A stretch of DNA of 64,000 nucleotides from Desnuesiella massiliensis. GTDB taxonomy: Bacteria; Bacillota; Clostridia; Clostridiales; Clostridiaceae. The first letter of the stretch is position 1. Each line of letters opens with the position of its first letter. The stretch is taken from assembly GCF_001403615.1 (NCBI RefSeq), contig NZ_LN879457.1, forward strand, positions 1,240,001 through 1,304,000, written 5' to 3'. This document shows positions 34,408 through 42,343 of the stretch, piece after piece. Position numbers and translations under genes: made by a program. The notes beneath the pieces were generated by a model. That model did no database searches. It was not told where the DNA came from and worked only from the letters and a program-made list of their open reading frames with translations.

Positions 34408-36651
34408 ATGAATAAAATAAAAATAAAGCTTAAAAATCTTTGTTTAGCATTGAAGAATAAGATAAGACATACTAAACCCTTATCTAATGGTTGGAAAGGT
34501 TCCACTATAGCTTTAGCCATAATTACAATTATACTGTTTACGATACAAGGATATTTTCTTACGAGACCTAATGGTATCGTACCCTTTGTAGTAGGAACCA
34601 TCATAGCTATATTGGTGGTAGCTTTAGCTACTGGCATTGTAACTTTAATAATGCATTTAGTTAAAAAGATCCCAAGCTCCTTTCTTTGGGCGCTTATATC
34701 TTCACTTTTACTACTATATATAACTTTTATAGCTCCAATAGGAATAGCTGCACTTGTAGTTATATCTATAATATTTCTTTTTTCTATATTGGGCGCTCTG
34801 CTGTATAAATTTATAAAAGGAGATTTTAGAAATATCAAGGGTTTTAAAAAAATAGCAATGAGTTTTATAGCTGTGTTTGCAGTAATATCAACGCTTTTAG
34901 GGGGATTCTGGCTAATAAATAATGGACAATCATCAGAGGAAGTATTAACTATGAGTAAATATAAAAATAATAGCTTATATAGTTCAATGCTTGAAGATCC
35001 GTCAAAACAAGGAAGTCTAAAGGTAAAAACTTTAACCTATGGTAGTGAAAATAATTATCGTAAAGAGTTTAATAAAGAAGATTCTCTAATTTCTAAAACA
35101 GTGGACGGATCGGCCTTCGTAGAAAAGTGGTCTTCTTTAAGAAAGAAAAATTTGGGCTTTGGGCCGGATAAAATGCCGTTAAATGGTAAGGTGTGGTATC
35201 CAGATTCACAGGGCACCTTTCCTTTAGTTATAATAGTGCATGGTAATCATATAATGTCGGACTACTCCGATGATGGCTATGAATATTTAGGTCAGCTCTT
35301 AGCTAGTAAAGGCTACATTTTTGTATCCATAGATGAAAACTTTTTAAACGTATCTCCCTATAATGATATGTTTTTAGTAAGTCCTATTGAGAAAGAAAAT
35401 CCTGCTAGAGCAATGGTGATGCTAGAGCATATTAGGCTTTGGGAACAGTGGAGTAAGGAGGAAGGAAATCCTTTTTATAAAAAGATAGATATGAATAATA
35501 TAGCTTTAATAGGACATTCTAGAGGTGGAGAAGCCGTAGCTATTGCGGCAGCCTATAATAAGCTAAAGGCTCACCCAGACAATGGGAACATAAAGTTTGA
35601 CTATAATTTTAGTATACGTTCTATTGTATCTATAGCAGGGACAGATAAGCAATATAAGCCTTCAGGAAAACTTTTGCCCTTAAAGGATATCAATTACTTA
35701 GCACTACAAGGTTCACATGATATGGATGTTACCTCCTTTAGCGGGTTAATGCAATATGATAGGGTTAGTTATACAGGTAAGGAGGATTATTTTAAAGCCT
35801 GCATTTATGTTTATGGGGCTAATCATGGTCAATTCAATAGTACCTGGGGAAGAGAGGATGGTGTAGGATTAGGTAATAGGCTTTTTAATACTAAACAGCT
35901 TATGACTAAAGAGCAACAAGAAGAGACTGCTAAAGTTATTATATCTTCTTTCTTAGATACTACACTAAAAGGAGAAACTGAGTACAGAAAGATTTTCAGG
36001 GATTTGGGCTATGCAATGAAGTGGTTGCCAGATAATTTGTATATAAATAACTATTTTCAATCAAATACTTCTTTAATTAGTAATTTTCAAGAAGATATAG
36101 ATATAACAAGCACCACCCTTTTAGGAGGAAAGATGCTAGGTGAGAACTTTGAAGAGTGGAAGGAAGAAAAGGTTAAATTTAAGCATAGGGAAGAAGATTA
36201 TAGTGCAGTTAAATTAGCCTGGAATAATACTAAGAATTCCAAGACACCAGAATATTCTATAGTATTACCAGATGAAAGGCCTAATTTATCAGAAAGCAGT
36301 TTATTGGCATTTTCCATAGCTGATAATGATACTAAAAAGGAAAAGGCTTTTAAAAACTCCTTCATTGATTTAACTATAAGATTAGAGGATGTAGAAGGAA
36401 ATAAAGCAGAGCTTCCATTAAGTCATTTTTCACCTCTATTACCAATGGTAGAAGGAAAAATAATAAAAAAGCCATTTAGCAATTTCATTCCTAATAAAGA
36501 ACCTATTTTTCAAAGCTTTGAATTCCAATTGAAGGAGTTCAAAAAATCAAACGAAAGTTTTGATATAAAACAGTTAAGAAAAATAAGCTATATCTTTAAT
36601 AAAACCGAAAAAGGATCTATTTTAATGGATGATATCGGTATAAGGAGATAA
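34408..36651 (+). CDS. Multi-pass membrane protein with extracellular alpha/beta-hydrolase domain
   Basis: A 747-residue protein of unassigned family. About five hydrophobic segments lie at about 30-50, 55-85, 90-115, 115-135 and 150-172. The rest (about 180-747) appears extracytoplasmic. It includes an alpha/beta-hydrolase core at about 265-520: oxyanion segment FPLVIIVHGNH, nucleophile elbow IALIGHSRGGEAVA (Ser in GHSRG) and likely catalytic His in VYGANHGQFN. A beta-rich C-terminal region follows. The catalytic set suggests an esterase, lipase or peptidase acting on an envelope or extracellular substrate. Single gene with its own RBS (AAAGGAGTAATGAT). I do not know a characterised relative. 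Confidence 0.75.
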   Translation: MNKIKIKLKNLCLALKNKIRHTKPLSNGWKGSTIALAIITIILFTIQGYFLTRPNGIVPFVVGTIIAILVVALATGIVTLIMHLVKKIPSSFLWALISSLLLLYITFIAPIGIAALVVISIIFLFSILGALLYKFIKGDFRNIKGFKKIAMSFIAVFAVISTLLGGFWLINNGQSSEEVLTMSKYKNNSLYSSMLEDPSKQGSLKVKTLTYGSENNYRKEFNKEDSLISKTVDGSAFVEKWSSLRKKNLGFGPDKMPLNGKVWYPDSQGTFPLVIIVHGNHIMSDYSDDGYEYLGQLLASKGYIFVSIDENFLNVSPYNDMFLVSPIEKENPARAMVMLEHIRLWEQWSKEEGNPFYKKIDMNNIALIGHSRGGEAVAIAAAYNKLKAHPDNGNIKFDYNFSIRSIVSIAGTDKQYKPSGKLLPLKDINYLALQGSHDMDVTSFSGLMQYDRVSYTGKEDYFKACIYVYGANHGQFNSTWGREDGVGLGNRLFNTKQLMTKEQQEETAKVIISSFLDTTLKGETEYRKIFRDLGYAMKWLPDNLYINNYFQSNTSLISNFQEDIDITSTTLLGGKMLGENFEEWKEEKVKFKHREEDYSAVKLAWNNTKNSKTPEYSIVLPDERPNLSESSLLAFSIADNDTKKEKAFKNSFIDLTIRLEDVEGNKAELPLSHFSPLLPMVEGKIIKKPFSNFIPNKEPIFQSFEFQLKEFKKSNESFDIKQLRKISYIFNKTEKGSILMDDIGIRR

Positions 36652-36750
36652 ATAAATATAATATAAAAGGTGTTTAAATGTTAAAATATATTTATATATA
36701 AAAACTTATAAAGACACTTAAGTGTATAAGTAAGATGAGAGGTGAAGGTT

Positions 36751-37704
36751 ATGGTAGATATAGCTTTATTAGGCTCTGGGGGAGGTATGCCTATACCTGA
36801 AAGATTTTTATCAGCCCTTCTTATAAATTATAGAGGCAGAAAGATATTGATAGATTGTGGAGAAGGTACACAGGTTTCTATGAGAATGTTAGGCTGGGGA
36901 TTTAAATCTATTGATATCATTTGTATAACCCATGGTCACGGTGATCATATTGTAGGGCTACCAGGTTTACTTGCTACCATAGGTAATAGTGGCAGGACTG
37001 AGCCTTTAACCATAATTGGACCAGAAGGCATAGCTGATATAATAAGAGGGCTTAGAGTAATAGCACCCTATCTACCTTATTCCATAGAAATAATAGAAAA
37101 TCCAAAAGAAGATTTAAAAGTAAATCTTGAAGAGACTTTAATAGTAACCGAAAATCAATTGAGCACAAAAACTGAGGATATACTTATATCCTCAGTGGAG
37201 TTAGAACACTCTTGCCCTTGTGTAGGTTACGGTTTTTATGTTAACAGAAAGCCAAAATTTGATGTAGAGAAAGCTATGAAAAATGAGGTGCCAAAACTTT
37301 TATGGAATAGACTCCAAAAGGGAGAATATATAGAGTATGAAGGTAAGGCATATGGGCCTAATTTAGTGCTTGGAGATAATAGAAGAGGAATAAAAATAAA
37401 CTATATCACTGATACAAGGCCTGTAGACAAAATAGTAGAATTTATTAAAGAAAGTTATTTATTTGTGTGCGAGGGTACCTATGGAGAGGATAAGGATTTA
37501 GATAAAGCTATAAAAAACAAGCATATGACATTTAGAGAAGCAGCTCAGCTAGCTTATGAGGGTAAGGTGAAGCAATTGCTTTTAACTCATTTTACTCCAG
37601 CTATGACAGAACCAGAAGGATATATAAATAATGCAACAGATGTTTTTGAAAATACAATTTTGGGATATGATAGGTTTATGAAATCCTTGCAGTTTGAAGA
37701 CTAG
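36751..37704 (+). CDS. rnz: Ribonuclease Z (tRNA 3'-endonuclease), MBL fold
   Basis: A 317-residue metallo-beta-lactamase-fold nuclease. The N-terminal LLGSGGGMPIPERFLSALLI and the zinc motif THGHGDHIVGLPGL (His61, His63, Asp65, His66) are classic. Further ligands are VELEHSCPCVGYGF, NYITDTRP and LLLTHFTPAM. RNase Z removes 3' extensions from precursor tRNA. PE(R)FLSALL replaces the usual R-x-x-S(S) context seen in some members, but the fold is clear. Start ATG 36751 follows GAGAGGTGAAGGTT; the GTG at 36742 is within that site. Confidence 0.9.
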   Translation: MVDIALLGSGGGMPIPERFLSALLINYRGRKILIDCGEGTQVSMRMLGWGFKSIDIICITHGHGDHIVGLPGLLATIGNSGRTEPLTIIGPEGIADIIRGLRVIAPYLPYSIEIIENPKEDLKVNLEETLIVTENQLSTKTEDILISSVELEHSCPCVGYGFYVNRKPKFDVEKAMKNEVPKLLWNRLQKGEYIEYEGKAYGPNLVLGDNRRGIKINYITDTRPVDKIVEFIKESYLFVCEGTYGEDKDLDKAIKNKHMTFREAAQLAYEGKVKQLLLTHFTPAMTEPEGYINNATDVFENTILGYDRFMKSLQFED

Positions 37705-37711
37705 TCTTTTT

Positions 37712-37826
37712 AATGCACAATTCACAATGAAGGGAAATTTTTCTCCTCTAACGCTACGAAAAAAAATTCTCCTCAATTGTGCATTGTGAACTGTGAATTG
37801 AAAAAAAGCGACTTTCGTCGCTTTTT
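37712..37826. repeat. Palindromic repeat copy 1 with embedded bidirectional terminator
   Basis: The left arm AATGCACAATTCACAATG (37712-37729) is inverted at 37774-37800 (CACA-G-TTCACAATG on the other strand; 13 of 14 core bases). A T-rich core with CTCC and CTACG-type segments lies between. Directly to the right is AAAAAAAGCGA/TCGCTTTTT (37801-37826), which terminates both rnz and ilvE. A second copy in opposite orientation lies at 49929-50054. Likely a non-autonomous mobile element (MITE-like) or intergenic palindromic unit. Confidence 0.7.
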
Positions 37827-38852
37827 CTATTTAACTTCCACAATCCATCCTTCAGGAGCATGTACATCTCCAAATTGAATTCCACATAAGGTATCATAAA
37901 GCTTTTTAGTTATAGGACCTACTTCAGTTTCGCTATGGAATACATGTAAATTTTCTTTGTATTCTATGCCTCCGATAGGAGTTATAACTGCAGCGGTTCC
38001 ACAAGCTCCAGCCTCTTTAAACATATCTAGTTTATCGACGAAAACATCGCCTTCTTCTACTTGCAAACCTAAATATTCTTTAGCCACGTGCATTAATGAA
38101 TACTTGGTTATGCTTGGAAGAATTGATGGGGATTTAGGAGTTATGAATTTGTCATCCTTAGTTATTCCAAAGAAGTTTGCAGCCCCTACTTCTTCTATTT
38201 TAGTATGGGTAGCTGGATCTAAATAAATGCAATCTGCAAAACCTTTTTTAACTGCTACTTCGTGAGGTAATAAGCTTCCAGCATAGTTTCCGCCTACTTT
38301 AGCAGCACCAGTTCCATAAGGAGCTGCTCTGTCGTAATCAGATATCATAAAGTTCACAGGAGCCATACCACCTTTAAAATATGGACCTACTGGTGAGCAG
38401 AACACACAGAAGATGTATTCAGCAGCAGGTTTTACTCCAAGGTTGTCTCCTACTCCTATAACAAAAGGTCTTAAATATAGAGTTGCTCCACTTCCATAAG
38501 GAGGAACGAAAGCTTTATTTGCCTTAACCACTTGAATACAAGCATCGATAAATCTTTCCTCAGGAAATTCAGGCATTAAAAGTCTTCTACAGCTATTATT
38601 AAGTCTCTTTGAATTTTGATCTGGTCTAAATAATTGAATTTTGCCATCTTTTGTAGCATAGGCTTTTAGGCCCTCAAAGCATTGTTGTCCATAGTGAAGA
38701 GCTGTAGAACCTTCACTAATAGATAGATTATTGTCTTCTACTAGTTTTCCATCATCCCAATTGCCATCTTTCCATTTAGATATATATCTGAAGTCAGTTT
38801 TTGTGTAAGTAAAGCCTAATTTTCCCCAATCGATATTAATAGTTTTTGTCAT
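37827..38852 (-). CDS. ilvE: Branched-chain amino acid aminotransferase
   Basis: A 341-residue fold-type IV PLP enzyme (BCAT type II length). It transfers the amino group between glutamate and the keto acids of leucine, isoleucine and valine. Landmarks: ALHYGQQCFEGLKAY, LYLRPFVIG, the PLP lysine in YGTGAAKVGGNYAGSLL (Lys185), and ACGTAAVITPIG. The start is ATG at 38852, behind GAGGTGCTGATT; the longer MLI- extension lies in the RBS. Monocistronic, convergent with rnz. No other isoleucine/valine genes are adjacent. Confidence 0.94.
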   Translation of the reverse strand: MTKTINIDWGKLGFTYTKTDFRYISKWKDGNWDDGKLVEDNNLSISEGSTALHYGQQCFEGLKAYATKDGKIQLFRPDQNSKRLNNSCRRLLMPEFPEERFIDACIQVVKANKAFVPPYGSGATLYLRPFVIGVGDNLGVKPAAEYIFCVFCSPVGPYFKGGMAPVNFMISDYDRAAPYGTGAAKVGGNYAGSLLPHEVAVKKGFADCIYLDPATHTKIEEVGAANFFGITKDDKFITPKSPSILPSITKYSLMHVAKEYLGLQVEEGDVFVDKLDMFKEAGACGTAAVITPIGGIEYKENLHVFHSETEVGPITKKLYDTLCGIQFGDVHAPEGWIVEVK

Positions 38853-39038
38853 AATCAGCACCTCTTTTATATTTGATATATTGTCTATTATATAATATAT
38901 TATAATATAAAATCGTTTACATAACTCACTAAAATATTAAATTCTTAAAATTTATGTTAAATGCAAATAAATCTTGAAATCCTTAATAGCTTGTCACTAA
39001 ATTTAAAAAATAATTTTTAATTTGTGAATAAAATGTAC

Positions 39039-39067
39039 TTGAAATTATATTATGTAAATGATATCAT
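39039..39067 (+). promoter_or_regulatory. Sigma-A promoter of the yhf-type operon
   Basis: TTGAAA (39039-39044), a 17-base spacer, TATCAT (39062-39067). Transcription would begin at about 39074, at the edge of the 24-bp operator palindrome that follows. Confidence 0.65.
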
Positions 39068-39078
39068 ATAAATATAAA

Positions 39079-39102
39079 CAGTGTACAAAATTTTGTACAC
39101 TG
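39079..39102 (+). promoter_or_regulatory. Perfect 24-bp palindromic operator of the yhf-type operon
   Basis: Half-site CAGTGTACAAAA is followed immediately by its exact reverse complement TTTTGTACACTG. It lies just downstream of the promoter and 31 bases before yhfZ, so binding would block transcription. The TGTACA-N6-TGTACA core recurs at 40074-40093. Most likely the binding site of the YhfZ-like regulator encoded next (inference). Confidence 0.75.
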
Positions 39103-39132
39103 CAATCAATCCTAATATTCAAGGTGGTAAAT

Positions 39133-40059
39133 ATGGACATAAAAATGCAGCTCATGCAAAAAAATGGCTTAGTGGCAATAAAACTGGCTAGGGAACTTAT
39201 GACCATGTCAGAGGGTGATAGAATACCTACTGTAGCAGCTTATGCGGAAAAATATGGAACTGCTAGAGGTACAGTACAATCAGCTCTTAAGCTATTAGAG
39301 GAACATAGAGCCATAAGTTTAGAGCCTAGAGGACATTTAGGTACCTTTATCAGTTTTATGGACTATAAGGTATTATGGCAATTCACGGACCTTGGTACTA
39401 TTATGGGAGTTATGCCCTTACCCTATTCAAAATTATATGAAGGGTTGGCCACTGGACTATATAAGACCATGCATAAAAAAGAAATTCCCTTTAGTTTGGC
39501 TTATATGAGAGGTGCCGTAACTAGATTAAAAGCGTTAGAAGATGCAAGATATGATTTTGCAATTGTATCTAAATTAGCAGCAAAGCATAGCATGGAAAAA
39601 GGTGCGAATCTAGACATAGCAGTAGAGTTTGGGGAATATAGTTATGTAAATGAACACGCTCTTTTATTTGCGGATCCAACAAAAAATAAAATTGAAGATG
39701 GAATGAAAATAGGAATAGACTCAACTTCTATAGATCACTATTTATTAACTATAAGTCAGTGTAAAGAAAAAAAGGTTCAGTTTATTGATATACCTTATAA
39801 TCAAGTAATTATGAAATTAGAAAATGGCAATATCGATGCAGCTATATGGAATATTGATGAAATCATTGAAAGAAAGCTAGAAATAAATTATCAATATCTA
39901 GATGAAAAGATATTTAAGAGAGAAGATACGGAGGCTGTTATCGTTATTAATAAGAATAATTATGGCGTTAGAAATCTTCTTGCTCAATTTATAAGTGGAC
40001 AAGAAGTGATTAAGTATCAATTAGAGGTAGTGGCTGGAGAACTTATTCCAAACTATTAA
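39133..40059 (+). CDS. yhfZ: YhfZ-family GntR-like transcriptional regulator
   Basis: A 308-residue regulator: an N-terminal winged helix (about 15-75, RIPTVAAYAEKYGTARGTVQSALKLLEEHRAI, GntR/HTH_41-like) and a C-terminal domain (about 80-300) with a periplasmic-binding-protein-like pattern (RYDFAIVSKLAAKHS, ENGNIDAAIWNIDEI) that probably binds an effector. ATG 39133 follows AAGGTGGTAAAT; longer frames would cover the operator and are rejected. It leads the operon, next to two copies of its putative site, so it probably regulates itself. The effector is unknown. Confidence 0.88.
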   Translation: MDIKMQLMQKNGLVAIKLARELMTMSEGDRIPTVAAYAEKYGTARGTVQSALKLLEEHRAISLEPRGHLGTFISFMDYKVLWQFTDLGTIMGVMPLPYSKLYEGLATGLYKTMHKKEIPFSLAYMRGAVTRLKALEDARYDFAIVSKLAAKHSMEKGANLDIAVEFGEYSYVNEHALLFADPTKNKIEDGMKIGIDSTSIDHYLLTISQCKEKKVQFIDIPYNQVIMKLENGNIDAAIWNIDEIIERKLEINYQYLDEKIFKREDTEAVIVINKNNYGVRNLLAQFISGQEVIKYQLEVVAGELIPNY

Positions 40060-40073
40060 TTTTTTTAAGATCA

Positions 40074-40093
40074 ATATACAAAAAAATGTACAT
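40074..40093 (+). promoter_or_regulatory. Second, imperfect operator between yhfZ and yhfY
   Basis: ATATACA, six As, TGTACAT (6 of 7 half-site bases symmetrical). It has the same TGTACA spacing as the 39079 palindrome and lies just before the RBS of yhfY. This may allow separate or roadblock-type control of the enzyme genes. Confidence 0.5.
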
Positions 40094-40105
40094 TAGGAGG
40101 AAGTC

Positions 40106-40468
40106 ATGGATTTTCATATTAGATTACAAGTTTTAAAAGATGCAGATATGATTAGTGAGGCTACATATGAGGGAGTTATGAGAGTCATTGGTATGTTTGA
40201 AAAGGAAATCAACATAAAACTTACAGAAGAAAATGCTTCAATGCTCGTTACTCACCTATGTATAGCTTGTGAAAGAATTAGAAAGGGGGAATTCGTTGAA
40301 GAGATAGATGATTTTATCTACGATGAAATTAGAAAAAATGCATATTTTCAAGAAGCGGAACAGACACTAAAAGCTATGGAAAAAGAACTTCATTTAGAAA
40401 TTCCTGAAAGAGAAAAACCATTTATCATGATGCACTTATGCACTTTATATGAAAATACTAGAGTCTAA
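40106..40468 (+). CDS. yhfY: YhfY-like PRD-domain protein
   Basis: A 120-residue protein made of a single PTS-regulation-like (PRD) helical domain: ATYEGVMRVIGMFEKEINIKLTEENASMLVTHLCIACERI and PEREKPFIMMHLCTLYENTR. The two conserved His positions lie in VTHLC and MMHLC. There is no DNA-binding domain and no PTS protein nearby, so it may be a phosphorylation-responsive partner of YhfZ. Position and size fit YhfY of the E. coli yhf operon. AGGAGG precedes the ATG. Confidence 0.8.
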   Translation: MDFHIRLQVLKDADMISEATYEGVMRVIGMFEKEINIKLTEENASMLVTHLCIACERIRKGEFVEEIDDFIYDEIRKNAYFQEAEQTLKAMEKELHLEIPEREKPFIMMHLCTLYENTRV

Positions 40469-40519
40469 AAATTTTAAAAGAGGCTTAATATATATAAGAT
40501 TTGAAAGGAGATATTGAAA

Positions 40520-40879
40520 ATGTTAAGGATAGTTGTAGGTGGGCAAATAGAGAAAAATAAAGTAGCAGAAATTATAAAAAAAATTGGAGGAGAGAAAGTT
40601 TCTGTAACTATAAAATCAGATATTGAGGCAGCTATGGCCATTAAGACAAATCAAGCTGATTATTACTTTGGAGCATGTAACACTGGAGGCGGAGGGGCCT
40701 TAGCCATGGCTATTGCATTACTTGGAATGGGGCTTTGTGCCACAGTTTCAATGCCTGGAAAAATAAGATCTGATGAAGAGATAGTAAAAGAAGTAGAAAG
40801 CGGAAAAAAAGCTTTTGGCTTCACACCACAGCATGCTGAACAGGTTATACCTGTTATCATGAATAAAATATTAAAATAG
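40520..40879 (+). CDS. yhfU: YhfU-family protein (DUF2620)
   Basis: A 119-residue protein with the Gly-rich motif YYFGACNTGGGGALAMAIALLG in the middle and an N-terminal IVVGGQIEKNKVAEIIKKIG. It is always linked with YhfT in yhf-type operons, so it is probably a cytoplasmic partner of that transporter. It has no predicted catalytic site. ATG 40520 lies nine bases behind AAAGGAG; TTG 40514 would be too close to it. Confidence 0.85.
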   Translation: MLRIVVGGQIEKNKVAEIIKKIGGEKVSVTIKSDIEAAMAIKTNQADYYFGACNTGGGGALAMAIALLGMGLCATVSMPGKIRSDEEIVKEVESGKKAFGFTPQHAEQVIPVIMNKILK

Positions 40880-40897
40880 ATTTAAGGGGGAGTAAAC

Positions 40898-42181
40898 ATG
40901 AAGTATATTCTAGTTGCTTTAATAGGAGCATTAGCTTCAATTTTAGCTAACATGGGAGTTGCAGTATTCAACGATGGATTAAGACCTGTTGTCCCAGAAT
41001 ACCTAGAAGGTAGAATGGATAAAAAAGCTATTGCAGCTACCAGCTTTGCTTTGGGCTTTGGATTGGTTATCGGTTTTGGTATACCAGTATCCATTGCAGC
41101 TACTATTATATTAATTCACAGTATTTTACTTGGTACAGACATAATCGGTACCTGGGCACCAAGTGGTAAAAAAGGACTTATTATTTCTGGTGTTATTGGT
41201 GCAGTGTACGGATTAGGTATTGTAAGCGGGCTAAAGTTTATTGTAGACTTATTTGCAAAATTACCAGTAAACTTCTTGCCACAACTAGGACAAGTAGGAA
41301 CTCCAATAGTTGCAGCTTTTGCAGCTTTTCCAGCCCTTGTAGTAGGCTATCAATATGGAGTTAAAAAAGGAGGAATAACCTTAATAATTTCCTTCTTAGT
41401 TAGACAATTTGTTCAATATTATGGAAAATTCAAAATAGGTAATGCTAGTGTAGCTATTAACCCTGAAGGAATGGCTCTACTTGCAGGTATGATTATGATG
41501 CTTGCCTTCGCTATGAGAGAGAAGGCAGACCCAAATGCTACTTCTGTAGATTTAACCGCTATATTTAGTGAAAGAGTAAAAAGAATTAAAAAGAATATTC
41601 CTTATCTTGCAGTAATGGGAGGCTTAGTGGCAGCAGCTACAAGTACTTCAATCATAGCTGGTGACCCAATTTCTTTAAACTTATTAGCTAAGGGTCAAAA
41701 TATTGAAGCTGCTATGACAGCTTTTGCTAGGGGCATAGGCTTTATTCCTCTAGTGGCAACTACTGCTATAGCTACTGGAGTATATGGTCCAGTTGGAATG
41801 ACTTTTGTATTTGTGGTAGGACTTCTTGTAAAGCAACCTTTATTGGCCTTTGTACTTGGTGCAGTGGTTATAAGCTTAGAAGTATTGCTTCTTGATGTAC
41901 TTGCAAAGTTCTTGGATAAGTTCCCAGGAGTAAGAGGCTGTGCTGATAATATAAGAACCGCTTCTAGTAAACTTCTAGAAGTAGCCTTACTTGTAGGGGG
42001 AGCTATGGCAGCTAATGCAATGGCACCAGGATTAGGATTTTTCATAGTTGGAGGTATATATGTATTAAATCAAACCTCTAAGAAGCCTATTGTTAATATG
42101 GCAGTAGGTCCTGTGGCAGCAATTTTTGTAGGAGTACTAATAAACATTTTATATGTTTTAGGTCTATATTTAAAACCTTAA
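40898..42181 (+). CDS. yhfT: YhfT-family membrane transporter
   Basis: A 427-residue protein with 10-12 hydrophobic segments, starting MKYILVALIGALASILANMG. The pattern VFNDGLRPVVPEYLEGRMDKKAIAATSFALGFGLVIGFG and the small-residue-rich helices match the YhfT family. It is presumed to import the compound that the operon breaks down; the substrate and energy source are unknown. AAGGGGG precedes the ATG, 18 bases after yhfU. Confidence 0.88.
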   Translation: MKYILVALIGALASILANMGVAVFNDGLRPVVPEYLEGRMDKKAIAATSFALGFGLVIGFGIPVSIAATIILIHSILLGTDIIGTWAPSGKKGLIISGVIGAVYGLGIVSGLKFIVDLFAKLPVNFLPQLGQVGTPIVAAFAAFPALVVGYQYGVKKGGITLIISFLVRQFVQYYGKFKIGNASVAINPEGMALLAGMIMMLAFAMREKADPNATSVDLTAIFSERVKRIKKNIPYLAVMGGLVAAATSTSIIAGDPISLNLLAKGQNIEAAMTAFARGIGFIPLVATTAIATGVYGPVGMTFVFVVGLLVKQPLLAFVLGAVVISLEVLLLDVLAKFLDKFPGVRGCADNIRTASSKLLEVALLVGGAMAANAMAPGLGFFIVGGIYVLNQTSKKPIVNMAVGPVAAIFVGVLINILYVLGLYLKP

Positions 42182-42186
42182 TGACA

Positions 42187-42286
42187 TAGGGAAACAACTT
42201 TAACTAATAACTTATACATGCACCATAATGGCTTAAAGATGCCATTTTGGAACATGTATAAGTTAAGTTTTCCTAGTGTTTCCCTA
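42187..42286 (+). repeat. 100-base palindromic element inside the yhf operon
   Basis: Outer arms TAGGGAAACA (42187-42196) and TGTTTCCCTA (42277-42286), inner arms CTTATACATG / CATGTATAAG and a tip AATGGC / GCCATT around TTAAAGAT form one long interrupted hairpin. It occupies the only large gap in the operon (yhfT to the amidase gene). It could be a MITE-like insertion, an RNA processing signal or a transcription roadblock. Confidence 0.6.
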
Positions 42287-42287
42287 T

Positions 42288-42312
42288 AAATGGAGGCCTA
42301 GGGCCTCCATTT
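42288..42312 (+). terminator. Strong stem-loop after the palindromic element (partial terminator?)
   Basis: AAATGGAGGCC (42288-42298), loop TAG, GGCCTCCATTT (42302-42312): an 11-bp perfect stem followed by TTAAAAG rather than a long T-run. Possible attenuation between the transport and enzyme genes. Confidence 0.5.
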
Positions 42313-42343
42313 TAAAAGAAATCTATCCTTAGGAGTGAAGCTA

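Noticed and set aside
37712..37826. CRISPR repeat
   Set aside because: Only one palindromic unit here and one inverted copy 12 kb away; no regular repeat-spacer spacing and no cas genes.
39058..39132. Longer yhfZ N-terminus
   Set aside because: It would be coded through the perfect operator palindrome and lacks an RBS; ATG 39133 has a good one.
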